DNA of 64,000 nucleotides from Trogon surrucura (GCA_020746105.1 CM036628.1:2118001-2182000); one strand, 5' to 3'. Counted from the stretch's first letter, positions 21,443 through 33,779 are shown. The notes: generated by a model from the sequence alone, not told the origin. Numbers and translations are program-made.

Positions 21443-24400
21443 ATTATTATGCTGGGGGAGAAAAAAAAATAAATAATTAACCTAGCTGAAAAACCAAGTC
21501 ATCCAAGAGCCATTTCAATAACTCCATTCGCTTTTCCCTTCTTCTCTTCTAAGAGCCCTTCAGAATGGAAAAAGCCGCACTGACTATGCAGGAAAATAAA
21601 GATTTTACGCAAAAAAAGAGCTGTCAAAAGCATTGGCTAGTTAAAAAAACTTGCTAATTTCTTTAAATCACAGGAAGCTTAAGATTTTGGGTGAAGCCAC
21701 AGCAAGTGCATAATTTTAACGCAAAAACGTAGTTCTCTTGATGTCTTTAAAACAATCAGATAAAGGAGACAGAGGAAGAAGAAGAAACAAAATTCACTCC
21801 ATTGAACTGACTGAGCGTGTTTCTGAACAGCTAGGAATGAATATAAAAACAATATTTAAAGATGGAACTTGAAGGAATAAAGGCTGGCGGCGCGCAAAGG
21901 GTCGGCAGCACATCAGAGCACCGCTGGGCACAGGCAAAATAAGGTGTTTGCTTCGGACCCATTTGCTTCCGACCTTTCCGAAGGCTGGAAGGGCAAAGAT
22001 CGTTTCGCACCATTCGGTGTGTCAAGGCACCTCCAAACGTTGAACGACAAAGCTTAACCCTGAGCAAAAGAAAACTCATGGAAGACGCAATCAAGCTCGG
22101 ATTGACGGAACCAAACCAAGCCCAGCCAGAGGGAAGAAACTTCACCACGGGCAACACGGGGTGAAACTCGGGCACTGCAAGCGGCTTCTCCGCTGACTTG
22201 TGTTTTACCAACAGAAAGCTCAGTTTGTTCTTGTGTGTGTTTCTAGAAGGTCTCAGGAGGGCAGAAGGTAACTGAAGCCCAGCCCACCCTCCCACATGGC
22301 TCTCCTAGGCACTGCACCAGCCAAATTATAGCTTTTTTTTTTTTTTAAGCATCTGAACACTTCACGCAAACTTACTCCATCCTTTCGAGCACCTCTACAG
22401 TTTCAAACAGCGGAAAAACACCAGATCCATCCGCAGATAAACCACCTTGTTGGCTTTCACAGCTTATAGGAAGCTTTACAACTCACTTACAGGCAACGCC
22501 GTGGAATTTTTTGATATTGTCTAAAGCTCTTGTTTTTATGGGCTCGCAGCTTACGACCGTCGCGCAGCTCAAAACCTGCGGCGCCACGCGTGCGGAAGGC
22601 TTGTAAAAATACGGCACGCCGCTTCATCACCCGCACAAGACAAACACCACCCAGCTTGCTCCGTGCTGTGCTGCGGGGAAGAGGGGAAACTCTTCAGAAA
22701 CACATTTCAGAGGTCACCAACATTCAGTCACGGGAGGATTTAGCCAGAGAGCCGCTAACTCGCCTTCGCAGACCTCCATTTGCAAACATGCACCGAAAAG
22801 TTTTTCTTTTTGCCTCATTTTACTTTAATTTAATTGAGAAGCAGGTGCCTGCTGCCACCCCGCAGGGCACGTTTGTACACTCGTGCGGACGTTACGGAGG
22901 TTCCCCAGCGCTGCTGCTGCACGAGCTCGCCAGCCGCGCGTGGGGACACCCATCGGCTCCCAAGCAAAAAATTGGTGCAGCCTCGCTGGGACCCAACCCC
23001 ACTGGAGGGACAGCTGGGTGGACACACTGCTGTCTCCTTGTCCTGGAGGACAGGTGGCATCTTCCAGCGGCAAAGGCTTCCTCAGGGTGCTTCACGCCGC
23101 TACGGAGGAGAGCTGAGCTGCAGGGTGGTGGCCGCGAGCTGCTGGGGTTTGGTTCAGCTGCAATAATTGTATTTTTCTTCACGAGCAGTCCCCTTGCAGG
23201 AGTAATTTAAAGCGTTAGCTGCGCATCACGCGCGGTTTGCATATCTGCAACGTGCGGAATTAAAACCACGGCGGCCAAACTAAAGCCTCGCTGGGAGCGA
23301 CGAATAATTCGTACCAAAGGCAGGGAGGAGCAGGGGGAGAAAGGACCAGAAACGGAAAGCTGGAGCGGCTCAGTTACCTGGGAGATACGCCCCTCTCCAG
23401 GCGATACGATCTACTATTCTCTCAGGCTAATACAATGTCAGATCCCCAAAAAACCACGGGAAGGTTGCTCAGTGAAAGGGTCTGCTTGCCGAGATCAAGA
23501 GATCTCGGCGTTGACTGATCTCGGCGTGAGCCATATTCACGTGCACAGCTCATTGATAAAAATAATGCCCGGCTCCTCGGCCGGCGCTTTTCATCTGTCG
23601 CTCCCGCACGCACGGCGGGACCGGGCAGGCTGGCGTCATTAGCTCCGTTTCACAATCTGCAAAGCTAAGAGAGTGAGCTAACGTGACTTGTCCAAAATTC
23701 ATCCTTGCAGAGGCAAGGAGAGACAACCCAACAGGCCAGAGCTCTTTTGCACCATCTTATCCTCTGGGTTACACCCCTTGATGCCCAGAACACGGCACAG
23801 GTCACTAAACGGACACACTGCCCGGAGCTCAGACCACGTCAGAGACAATTTTTAATAGATAATAAACCCTCTGAAGTCAAAGCAAGCATTTCCCTGAAAT
23901 CACGTAACCACACGCTTTTCTGTTTTTCGAATTTTTTGGTCTTTTTCAAAATTGTTGAAGTCGAGAACATTCACCCCGTCATTCCGGTCCACTCCTCGGG
24001 AGGGTGGGTACGTGTTCAGCGTCAAAGGTATAATCAAGCGCTCAGATAGGCTTAGGAGCTTTAAAGCAAGACATCTGCAATAAAAGCAATCACGGGCAAC
24101 AAACTACTAAGAAGAGCAGTAATGGGATTATCTGTCAACACAAACAAAAGGATAAATACAAGCAAAAACCGTCAGTCCCCAAAACCTAATTGTCATACAT
24201 TTAATCTGAGACTACGGCAGGGAGATTAAAGAACCTGAGGATCAAATAAAAAGTTATCGATCGTAAAATTCTTGCTTTAAACAAAGTGTTTGCTCATGGT
24301 TTAAACTAACCAGCGTATGACGTGCACGGCGGCAGCTAAATTAACCGCAAATGCCAACGGAACGGCACCTTCCCCATCGAGCCGCCAACCGCAGGGGTAC

Positions 24401-25254
24401 AAGCACCCAGTCGCCCCTGCCCTCTTCCAGAGGGAAACCTTCCTCCCTTCACCACGTTCGACCAGCAGAGAAAAAAAACCCAAACTAACCTACAGCTCCA
24501 CCACAACGCAGCTGAAGGCAAATGCACCGTTGCATTCAAATCCTCCTTTCGTTTTGCCACCTTTACTCATGCGAACAAGGCCAAAGCTGAAACGCTCTCC
24601 CCTCCAGAGCCTCAGGACCGCGAAACCATGACCCGCGACAACCTCCGTTCCGTTAGAGGAGCAGTAAAGCAGAGAGAGGCTCATCCTCGAACCGTCCCCG
24701 CTGCCGGACGCCCTCCCACCGCCCGCGTTTTCAAGCACGGTGCCGCTTGCCTTTGCCTCGGCGATGCGGCAACCGCCGGCCACGGTGTTTGGCAGAAAAA
24801 GCACCTCTGGGTGTTTGCAGAGCCTGGCGCACACGCGTGCAGCAGGGCAACGGGGAGGTGTGGTTTTATTCCTCGCTTTCACAGCAAACTTTGCCAGCTG
24901 CCCCCTTACCTCCCTCCTGCGTCGAGCACTGCTGCCCTCGTTGCAGAAGGAGCCTCGCCGACGCCTGGGAAGGCTGCCCCACACAGGGATACCTGCAGGT
25001 TTTTGGACAAACAGGAGGCTTGCTTTCCCATCTTGCTCTGCCCACAGTAATAGACACCCCGATGCTACCTCCTTGAACCAGGATTTTGGATCTCCCCCAT
25101 CTTTTTAGGAAACTGTTCCCTCTGAAGCCCACTCTAACCTCTCCTCACGTGATACGCGCAGCTACGGGCTCCCCAAGACGCGCGTGTAATAGAGCAGAAA
25201 GGCTCCGTATGCCTCCTGCCCCTTCCCACGTGACCTACTCGAGGTGATCCTGCT
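21443..25254. other. Non-coding, intron-like
   Basis: Holds the 23.49-kb hairpin listed separately. Several patches keep many CG dinucleotides (22.53-22.64, 22.85-23.12 and 24.33-24.98 kb), which opens long chance frames such as the 226-codon frame at 22530-23210. Lone minus-strand donors (CCCAG/GTAACT near 23378; GGGAG/GTAAGG near 24909) lack good acceptors. Confidence 0.45.
23488..23526 (+). repeat. Perfect 9-bp inverted repeat plus third copy
   Basis: GCCGAGATC (23488-23496), loop AAGA, then GATCTCGGC (23501-23509) form a perfect 9-bp hairpin. GATCTCGGCG recurs at 23517-23526. The arms contain CG dinucleotides that are normally lost in neutral vertebrate DNA. It may be a binding-site array or chance. 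Confidence 0.8.
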
Positions 25255-25325
25255 TTGCAGGGGGGTTGGACAAGATGATCTTTCGAGGTCCCTTCAAACC
25301 CCCAACATTCCGTGATTCTGTGCGA
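25255..25325 (+). mobile_element. CR1 LINE, short 3' tail
   Basis: GGGGGGTTGGACAAGATGAT, CTTTCGAGGTCCCTTCAAAC and ATTCCGTGATTCTGTG form a CR1 3' terminus in plus orientation with several substitutions. It is 5'-truncated to about 70 bp. Confidence 0.88.
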
Positions 25326-26479
25326 CTCTTCATCTTCTTACACGACCCTCCGCGCACGACCAACCGAGGTGACTTTCTGCAAACAGTTCAGCTATCCACC
25401 TAATGCTTACTTAATGGAAGTGTTTTCAGAAAAACACTACAAGAATTTTCAAATAGAAACAATTAGCATTCACGGTAATTTGCATCTACTTTCCCCCATT
25501 TCTAAAGCAGCACGCTCGGCTTTAAAATTAACCCCTGCTCGTTCATCAAAGCCCGGTGCAGGGGAGTTAGCCACACAACTCCCATTAGAGACCACGGGAG
25601 CAATTCAGCTCCGCGGTGAAAAGATTACACGGCCATGCCTGAAACTTGGGGAGGCTACCCTTTTGTTTTTAAGCATCCCGCACGCCAGCAAAATGAGCGG
25701 CTTCCATCACGCCACAGCTATTTTCACCAGCTCTTTTCTTTCCTAATCCATCTCCTACGAGCCCACAAACCTCGTCAAGGGACTAGCGATGGGATTTACA
25801 AGGGAAATCACTTCCCCCATCACCTAAGGGGCGCGACGGGCTGAAACCAGAGCAGCAGAGCTCCTCCAAAGGCTGGAAAGACGCGGTGCCTGGGGTAAGG
25901 AAGGGGACAGAAAGGTTTCTTTAGCTTGAAATTGAAATCCAGGCTCATTTTGAAAGCCTGCTACCTCACGAACATTTGCATCTCGGGAATCAAGGTAAAC
26001 ACCTTCACGGTGGGAAGCCTGAGTTTTCCAAAATGCGAAACACCACGTCCCACAACCTTTGAGATTTTGCGAGATGACAGAAGGCATCTCGCTCGCTTCG
26101 TGGATCTTGTCTCTGAAGATACATTGTGCCTTGTACACACAAGGTAGTTCACGGCCCGAGCGGGTCGGCCCCTGGGGTGGGTGCCGTTTCCTACGCCCGC
26201 ACCACGCAGGAGGAGGTGAGCGGATGGGGACGAGAAGCAGCACAGAATAATTCCCGCGACACAAGGCTGTATTTGCAGAGGTGCCCAAGAGAGTTACGGC
26301 TCAATCAACATGAGATGAGCATACTCTATGAGGCAAAGAAGAAAGGGAGCAGCTTCTTATTAAAACACGACATCTTTTTTGCTGTCTAGCACAGAGCTCC
26401 ACAAGACAGTCGGTTGGGTTTTTTTATCCTCCCTCCTCTAAAACCTTCAAGAATTCCACGAAAAAAGAGTCCACGTTTA
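25326..26479. other. Non-coding, intron-like
   Basis: No repeat or exon recognised. Open frames are short and overlap on both strands. Confidence 0.5.
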
Positions 26480-26844
26480 AAGACTCCACACCTGACGGCA
26501 TCTAAGCAGAGATCGCTTGTGCGCGGCGGCGCCGTCCCCCGCGTACGCTCGGTCTTTAAGAGATCACACACTCCTTTTCCTGCAGGACCCCTGCCTCCTT
26601 CGGCTCGCCCGTTGGATGGGGAGCAGCGAGCGACGCGAAGCAAACGGGAAAAGCCTCGTCAACCTCTGCCCGATCGGGTCACGAGTTCCACGGGCAGCAG
26701 GTTTGGATTGACACTCGCGCTACCGAAACACCCGAGTTGTGTAAAACAAGATGGCTGGTGTGCAGGGAGTACAGAGAAAAGACGAGGAGGATGTGGATCT
26801 CTCGGATGATGGGCTGGATTATTCACAGCTGGCTCAGGGGCCAG
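26480..26844 (+). other. CpG-rich patch followed by optimal-context ATG and donor
   Basis: A CG-rich patch (GTGCGCGGCGGCGCCGTCCC, CCCGCGTACGCTCGG) leads to AACAAGATGG at 26751, with A at -3, G at +4 and an in-frame stop three codons upstream. The frame runs 31 codons (MAGVQGVQRKDEEDVDLSDD, GLDYSQLAQGP) to a good donor, GGGCCAG/GTATGA, with last exonic base 26844. Acidic, serine-containing composition is plausible for a protein N-terminus. This could be the first coding exon of a plus-strand transcript. No known protein recognised; chance remains likely. Confidence 0.18.
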
Positions 26845-27317
26845 GTATGAACAGGGAGCCCTTTACAAACGGGAGGGACGCGCATCATCAGCCAAACACC
26901 GGGCTGTTCAAAGCGTTACGGGATCAACTGTACCACCGAAGGATTTCTGAGAGATCCTCTTTGCAAAACATATTCTTTCAATGCCAGTGTGGAAGAGCTT
27001 TTTGGTTAAGGAGGATTTTCTTTGGTTTTTAAGGGTAAAGAAGTCCAGACAGCATCATATTACTGAATTACTGAAACACACCCAGCATCGGTAAGACACG
27101 CAACAGACGGAACAACAGAGGTCTCGTGTCAGCGTCTCCCGAAATCCAGCAACGGGTCTGAGCTACTGACTCCTGCTCCCCAAGATCATTTCAAAGCCTG
27201 CAGGCCAGCAGTAACCCCAGCAATCTCAAAAAAAAAGGATATATTTGCTCATCATCAAGCAGCTAACCGCAGGGACTCTGTAACGTACCCATACCCACGT
27301 TCCTGCTGCAGAGGAGG

Positions 27318-27378
27318 CTGTGGAGCACGAATGTTTCTTTTGGGTCTCTTCCAATCAAAGTTGTTCTACGATTCTATA
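27318..27378 (+). mobile_element. Possible degenerate CR1 3' tail
   Basis: TTTGGGTCTCTTCCAATCAA followed by GTTGTTCTACGATTCTATAT resembles the last part of CR1 with many changes. The preceding 20 bases are only vaguely similar. An old plus-strand fragment is likely but could be coincidental. Confidence 0.5.
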
Positions 27379-27408
27379 TTTCAACCCGACTATTTCCTCC
27401 ACGCAAAA

Positions 27409-27441
27409 ATGAATACAGTTAAAGATAAACCTGAGGAAAAG
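27409..27441 (+). other. Short ATG block ending in a strong donor
   Basis: ATG at 27409 (A at -3) opens MNTVKDKPEEK, followed directly by GAAAAG/GTAAGG. It lies on the plus strand 0.6 kb after the 26.8-kb candidate. The acceptor side is weak (GAATACAG lies inside the frame). Listed because of the donor strength only. Confidence 0.08.
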
Positions 27442-28221
27442 GTAAGGCTAAATATCATACCAGGTTTTGCAAATACTTGTCTTTGCCTACTGGGTGGGAT
27501 AACTCTTCCTCCATAGTTACTACAGCACCACAAAGATGAGGGTGCGAACCGTGTTTTCACCTTCCACAGACACAAAGCTCAGAATAAAGTCACCCTCTGA
27601 AAGCCATACCATGCTCTCCCTTTTTTTTTTTTCCTGCGAGCTCAATTAAAGATCTGCTCAACCTGCCTACATACAAAATTCAGTAGCCTGCAGGACTTTG
27701 AAATGCATTATAACCTGGTGTGGAACAGCCCCTGGATCATTAATACTCCACTTCAATGTAAATATTTAAAAACTAGGCAAGAACTGAAAAGGAGACCCGC
27801 CTCTGCCAGGCTGGTTTGTACGCTGGGCAAAGTTGCATCTTGAAGGCTTCAAGCTGCTACCGGCAACTCCATCCACCGAGAGCATCAGGGAATTTGACGC
27901 AGCAGCAGCGGAACAGCAGAAAGCCTTCGCTGAACCCAGAAGACTGCCAGGTCCAGGGTGGGCTCCAGAACGAAGTTGAGAGGGGAAGGATTTTTCTAAG
28001 AACAGAAAGTTATCACTTGCCACAAAAGCTTCCTTTGGAAACTCACGTCCACCCTTGCGCCCCAAATCACACACATCCAGAAATGCCTTTCCCGACTCCA
28101 AAGTTTTGGGAGCAGGAAGATTCCACGCAGTCAGAGCACGTCCCAACCCGTTTTTCAAATAATTTATCCTCGCGATATTCCTTTAACTTAATGCCTGAAA
28201 CATTTACCTCTTTTTTTGCAG

Positions 28222-28236
28222 GTGAGAAATTATAAG
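28222..28236 (+). other. 15-base microexon candidate
   Basis: ACCTCTTTTTTTGCAG is an excellent acceptor. It is followed by GTGAGAAATTATAAG and then GTAAGG, a good donor. The 15-base block is in phase (VRNYK). Alternatively, only the acceptor is used, or both are decoys. Confidence 0.12.
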
Positions 28237-30354
28237 GTAAGGCTAAGGAATAATTTTCTGGGAACTCAATCACCTGCAGCAATGGTGTTGAGCCTGTTCC
28301 AGCACTTTCAAAAATCTAAGGGGTAAAAAAGAAAAATAAAAAGAAAAAGCAAAGATAGTAGGAGTGACTAAAAAGCAAACAGTGCAAAGTTATAGGGAAA
28401 AAGTAGTTTTCAGTCCTTGTCAAAATAGCTTGGAGTCTATACAGGCATTAGGAGAGAAGGTGTTTAGTAAACTGAAGCAGCACCTCCAGGGAGCTGGCCA
28501 TGAAATAATGATCTATTCCTACGATTTTATTGATGGGCGTAGCTGGGAAGGTAAAAGAATTAGGAAAGAAAAAGGAAGAAAATGAGGTACAAGGCCAAGA
28601 AAAAAACCTGAAGAGGAGGCGGAGAGCACATGGGATCGTCAGTGACCCCAGCACCCTCCTCCCCATCACCGCTGCCCCAGAACAAAGCAACACCCACTTT
28701 CTGCCTCCATCCCAGGACGCCCCTTTTTTCCCTTCTAAATCCTTGCGGCCCGTGAATTCCCGAAGCACTCGGAGAGCCTGTGGTACTTCCTTAAGGGGTG
28801 AGACAAGGACGCCGTCGGAGCCCGCACGTCCTGGCTCGCGCTCTGCCGCTGGAGAAGCTGTCCGCCCCCGGAGCAAGGCTTCCTCGGCTCCGGGGGCTGG
28901 ATGCTTGCGACGGATTCACCGGCTAAACGGCGAATTCAAAACTCATTTCCTACTTCCCTCTCTTTCTCCAAGCGGTCTCGGCAAGGTAACCGAAAAATAT
29001 CTGGGGTTTATTTGGGACGTCTCTCTTCTCGGAGTTTGCCCTCCTGCCTCGGCAATAACGGTCCTGAATTGAAGATCCGAGGTGGGAGAGCGGAGGCAGG
29101 TGGTGCCCGTGGCTCATTTCCCAAGCGCTGGTTGGAAGGAAACAGCGGCGCATTTTGCAAAGGTCAAAGCCCCTGCAGCCGGACGTTCGGCACGGCTGAA
29201 AGTCACCTCTGTGACAGAGCAAACATAAGAGCGACGAGAAGGCACAACAGCCGTGGCGAAGTTGCAGTATCCCAAGTCAGAAGGAAAATTGCCGCTCTCC
29301 AATTTGCACGGTTTCGGGAAGGCGGTTTCAAAAGCAACTTCTGTTTTCACCGATCGATAGCCATTTTTCCTTTTTAATAAATACACTTTGTTTAGGAAAA
29401 AAAAACCTCCTGAAATTCTAGATGTCAAATAATGTATCAGCAGCAATGGAAAAATAAAGGCTTACGTAAAATTTATACGCTGAAAACATCCCCTTTTTCG
29501 ATTGGTTCAAGTCATTTACTCTACTAACACTGTCACGCTGAGAAAATGATCTTTTGTCTATAACCGCTACACAGCTATTATGCATTTTAGCATAGAAGTA
29601 TGATATTTTTCTTCCCCAGTGTGTAGCTCTGCTTAGGCAGAAACAAGGTGTGAGGGAAGAAAATAAAATCAGCTTTTCAGCTCCGACTGGAAGTTCAAAC
29701 AGTCGACAACGAGACGGTGTTTACACTGCAGAGAGAGAGAGAATTAAAAAAAAGAAGCATTTCAGTAGCAGCACAAATGGCTGCCCCATTACAAAATCGA
29801 TGATAACGCCACGTCTCCAGCAGGTACCTTGGGGTCACTCACTAAATAACAAGTGCTCCTCAGCAAACGCAAGAAAGAATTTGCCCCAGCAATCCCACTC
29901 CTTGGAAAGCCGATCAAGTAACAGGTACCAAAGCACGGATTTTTGTCATCTGCAAATTGTCCTTATCAAGCAGAACAACTCTGGGCTTGTTTTTTAAGAA
30001 ATAATAATTAAAAAAAAACAACTTGAAGAATTGGAACGAGAAGAAAGTTCAAGTGGACGCCCGCAGCCTGAGAAGAGGAGGGAGAAGGGAAGGGAGGAGC
30101 AAGAGAGACGTCCTTCCCTTTCCTATCCTAAGGTGTAAAGCCTTCTCCATCACGATGCGTTTTTTTAAGAAGCTATCACACATTCATAACACTAATTGAT
30201 TTTCATAGAGAAGAGAGCAGATGAGGTCTCTTTGGGAACTGCCTGCTACATTTCTGCTTGAAAGGAGATCACTGCTGGTGTGCCTCAGCTCCTTCATAAA
30301 AAATTTAATTAACAATATCTCCACGAACGAAGCCACAGTCAGGTCCCCAGCTAT
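28237..30354. other. Non-coding, intron-like
   Basis: Purine-rich near 28.33-28.63 kb and moderately CG-rich near 28.80-28.95 kb. No convincing exon. Confidence 0.45.
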
Positions 30355-30790
30355 CATGTGACCGCCGGCGCTCCCATGCACCGCGGCAAATTAAACCCAG
30401 GCAAACGATACCTGTGGCGCGTCGAGCGGCCGGCGCGTTCTCGCCGGGGCGGGTTCTCGGGGAGGAGCAGGGATGCGGCACCCGGCCCGGCAGCGACACC
30501 GCGCCCCCCCCAGCTGCCGCTTCTGACAGCTACACGTTGCCACCCGTGAGCCGGCGGCGATGCCAGAAAGCAAAACGCTTGAACAAACCACGATTCCAGC
30601 GGAGGATCTTCACAAACCTGCACCTGAGGGAACCGCGCGCGTCAGCCCTTTGCTCTCGGGTGTGGAGGGACGACCGTGTAAACGGAGACTCGCGAGTCCC
30701 AAGGGAGAGGAGCTGCACCGACGTCTCCGAACGGTGCCAGGAATAGAAAGCCACCACGCGTCGGTCTGGAAGCCCCATCTGGCACAGTAA
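30355..30790 (-). promoter_or_regulatory. Small internal CpG-rich islet with a minus-strand donor
   Basis: A few hundred bases are far richer in CG dinucleotides than their surroundings (GCGCGTCGAGCGGCCGGCGC, CCGGCCCGGCAGCGACACCG). On the minus strand the densest part ends in CCACAG/GTATCG, a good donor with last exonic base 30412. This is the arrangement expected for an alternative promoter and first exon of the same leftward gene. In the minus frame ending RRPLDAPQ the donor falls after CAG. No TATA box is evident. It may equally be an unmethylated enhancer or GC-rich old sequence. Confidence 0.35.
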
Positions 30791-31025
30791 TGGAGAGGAG
30801 GAGACAAGACTGGATTTCTCTCCATCACCACTGCCACCCTTGCTGCCTTACCCCGTCGGAGCTCTCCTCCTCAGAGGATTTGTTGCTTCGATGAAGCGAA
30901 AGCAGAGGGAAAGAGATCTGCAAATAGCAAGAGGTCCAACACTATAAACCAGATGACCAAAACCACTTCTTTCCGCATACAGACTCCAGGCTTGCGGGCA
31001 GTGCGAGGAAGCGCACGTTCTAAAA

Positions 31026-31248
31026 TTCACAGAATCACACAGAATCACAGAATGTCAGAGGTTGGAAGGGACCTCAAAGATCATCTAGTCCAACCTCCCC
31101 ACCAGAGCAGGATCACCTACAGCAGAGCGCACAGGAACGCGTCCAGGCGGGTTTTGAATGTCTCCAAAGAAGGAGCCTCCACAACCTCCCTGGGCAGCCT
31201 GGGCCAGGGCTCTGTCACCCTCACAGTAAAAAAAATTCTCCCAACTGC
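31026..31248 (-). mobile_element. CR1 LINE, 3'-terminal fragment, minus orientation
   Basis: The plus strand begins with repeated CACAGAATCA units, the 3' terminal repeat of CR1 in complement. It continues AGAGGTTGGAAGGGACCTCA, AAGATCATCTAGTCCAACCT, then CTGGGCAGCCTGGGCCAGGG and ends in a CTCACAGTAAAAA region. About 220 bp of the 3' end is kept, with good preservation. Confidence 0.95.
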
Positions 31249-31984
31249 ACAGTAATCAGCGCCGGTTTGCAAGACGGACAGCGGGTACTGCCCGCGCCGG
31301 GTATTTTTAGCCTCTGTTTTGTTATCCACCAAAAACTTTTACCCCTGCAGACGCGACACCAATACGCTCGATTTATTATCTATAATGTCAAAACTGAAAA
31401 GGTTAATCGCCGTTATTAGTCGGTGAAAACGAGGCAAGATTATCACTCGAACGCCGACGCCGACTCTGGGAGCAGGGCAAGGCAGGGAGGGCGGGCACGC
31501 TGGGGAGCCGCTGTTCGACCTGCCCAAACCTCTGGTCCTCCGGCCGCAGCCGGCGTCCACGGGAAGGTTACAGGGAGTCAAGTGTCTCCAGCAAACGGAG
31601 ATTATACCAAAACCAGCTTTTAAAAAGTACTACTTCACGCAGCCTCAGATCCAACAGGCGAGGAGTTATTATGGCAATTTTAAATTATTTAGTTGGCTTT
31701 AGCTTCTGCGTGCCCGGCAGAGGAGGGTCTGCAGCGCTTCCCCTAATCTCAAGTGGAGGTTACGCTCACCAGTCTCAACGACCGCCTTTGATTCACCTCA
31801 CAGGGAACTGCATTTGAGTTTCAGGTAAATTTATCCTTAAGAATGAGCTGCAGACTCCAGCGACACTAAAGCTTTTTTTGAAAGGAAGGCCGGGGGAGGG
31901 AAAAGAACATTACAAATATACTATCTACCTAGCTCGTCTCCGCAGCAGTTGGCAGCATTATCTCTCTCTTCTGTAGCTCAAAAG

Positions 31985-32045
31985 AGAAAAAAAAAACCAC
32001 ACAAAAAAAAAACCCCACCAAAAAAACACACCACCAAAGCACCAC
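31985..32045 (+). repeat. A/C-rich low-complexity tract
   Basis: The plus strand is made almost only of A and C (AAAAAACCACAC, AAAACCCCACC, AAAACACACC). It is low-complexity and has no codon structure. Confidence 0.8.
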
Positions 32046-33369
32046 CATCTTTTTATATATGCTGTGTTAACAGAAACACCACAGCCTGATTCAAACAGCC
32101 TCGTCAAGCTGGCAATCTGGAAAAGAAGAGCAGCACTACTGCCTGTTCTGGAACCACCAGAAAAGGGAGAAAAATCACCACCGGCAAAGATTAACACCGT
32201 CCCGTTTCCAGCCAAGGAGGACTGGCCCCACGTGTACCAGCGGTACGTTCAGCTCCACGGGTTTAGGTGTGAAAATGCCCACGGCTTCCAAGAGCTCTGG
32301 AATCTGAAAATATTATCGTGGAAAAACAAAGAGTAAAACGCGTTTGCAGAAATAAACAAAGCTGAGGAAAGACACCGCGAAGTGACCGAATATTTGGAAA
32401 TTCGACCAAGACGGTTTGGGCAGGAAGGTCAAAAAATAAAATCAAACCATAGCGTTGAGCAGCAACCATCGGGAACATCCTCAGCGACGCTCGCCGCAGC
32501 ATTTCCGCACGACTGCGAACGGGCTGATCCTGGTGTCAGGGGTCTGCTCTAACCTGAAACACGGCATCCAAGACCCAAAGCCCTGGATCTGCGTTGGGAT
32601 CTACCTGACACGACCTTCCAAAACAAGCAAAAGCGTTAACAACCCACAGGTTTTCATGTTTACACGTGCCTTGCCGTCGTTGATCACTGATCCCATACGC
32701 GTTTGTACAGTTGGAGACACTTTAAGAAGTGATTTCAAGCAAAAAAATACCAACCAAGTGTTCACAAATACGTCCACTGACTATTTTCAAGGTGCAGGAA
32801 GATCTCCCCAAAAAAGGGGTTTGTTGTGCAGATTTTATGCCATTTTATGCTCCTAAAAACAGGCTTTAATTTCAGCATTTTCATCAACGCTGTCTTGGTG
32901 ATTTTTTTTTTAAAACGGATTTAAACTTGAGAAGACCCGTATTTACATTTATCATTAAAATTTTAGTTCAGTGTAACAAGCAACTGTAGCAGCTATTTTT
33001 CTGGTTTTTTATTTATTAACTATAGCAGTCCAGCAGTGAGGAAGACATGCAAATACAACATGAAATATTTATGCTCAGTGCAATATCTCCAAGAAGAAAA
33101 AAACAGAAACGAAAGTTTGTTTTCAGAGGTGCAGGGAAGGTAGAGGTGAGCGAGTAAAATTCTGCTCAAAATCGGGCAGGTAGCACCAGTGATGAGGTAA
33201 AAAAAAAACCCTCCAATGTATGCAGAAAGGTCGGAGCCTGGTCTGCACTTAATTCATTATTTGAGAGGTTTGTCGTCCAAAATGTGGGCAAAAGCTTAGC
33301 AAAGAAAAAATAGTGTCATTCCCAAAAGGCACACGATCAAAAATTAAAGGTGGGATCACGTATTTTCCC
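32046..33369. other. Non-coding, intron-like
   Basis: Ordinary mixed sequence with a T run near 32903. No feature recognised. Confidence 0.5.
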
Positions 33370-33537
33370 TCTGTGAAGAAGAAAAAAAAAAAAAACACAA
33401 ACCCAAACCAACCCAAAACGCATAAAACCACCACAACAAAAAATCCCAACAAAAGCCCCAACCACACACACAAAAGAAAACAGGGAAAAAAAGCTGCAAC
33501 ATAAAAAAACAACCACAACACCGGGTGGGGGGGGGGG
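33370..33537 (+). repeat. Long A/C-rich tract ending in an 11-G run
   Basis: About 150 bases are almost free of T and G, with an A15 block, ACC/AACC units and CACACACAC. The tract ends in CCGGGT and a run of 11 G at 33527-33537. The open frames on both strands here are low-complexity artefacts. Confidence 0.85.
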
Positions 33538-33779
33538 AACCATATGTTTTCATGCGATGCTCGGCGACGGAAATTCAGCAATTAAAGAGTTAAGAGACAC
33601 TCTAAAAGTATCTCACCCTGATATGCTGAGAATTTGCTGGGATCTCACCGAGAAGCGGGTGATTCTTACATACCATATGTTCTGCAAACGCTTGCAACAA
33701 CACGAGAGGGGAGCCGGGGCTGGAAATCCACCTTGGCTGCCGAATTTCCTCGGTTCAGAGAAAGCCGCGGAGTTGGACA

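Noticed and set aside
22483-22520. Minus-strand donor GCCT/GTAAGTGAG
   Set aside because: The intron side is ideal, but the exon side is poor and the only nearby acceptor is weak.
22530-23210. 226-codon plus-strand frame
   Set aside because: It lies in CG-rich intronic DNA and overlaps open frames on both strands, with no domain, motif or helix pattern across its length.
24866-25132. Minus-strand donor GGGAG/GTAAGGGG within an 88-codon frame
   Set aside because: The donor is good, but the frame reads like random translation and the acceptor (ACGAGGGCAG) lacks a pyrimidine tract.
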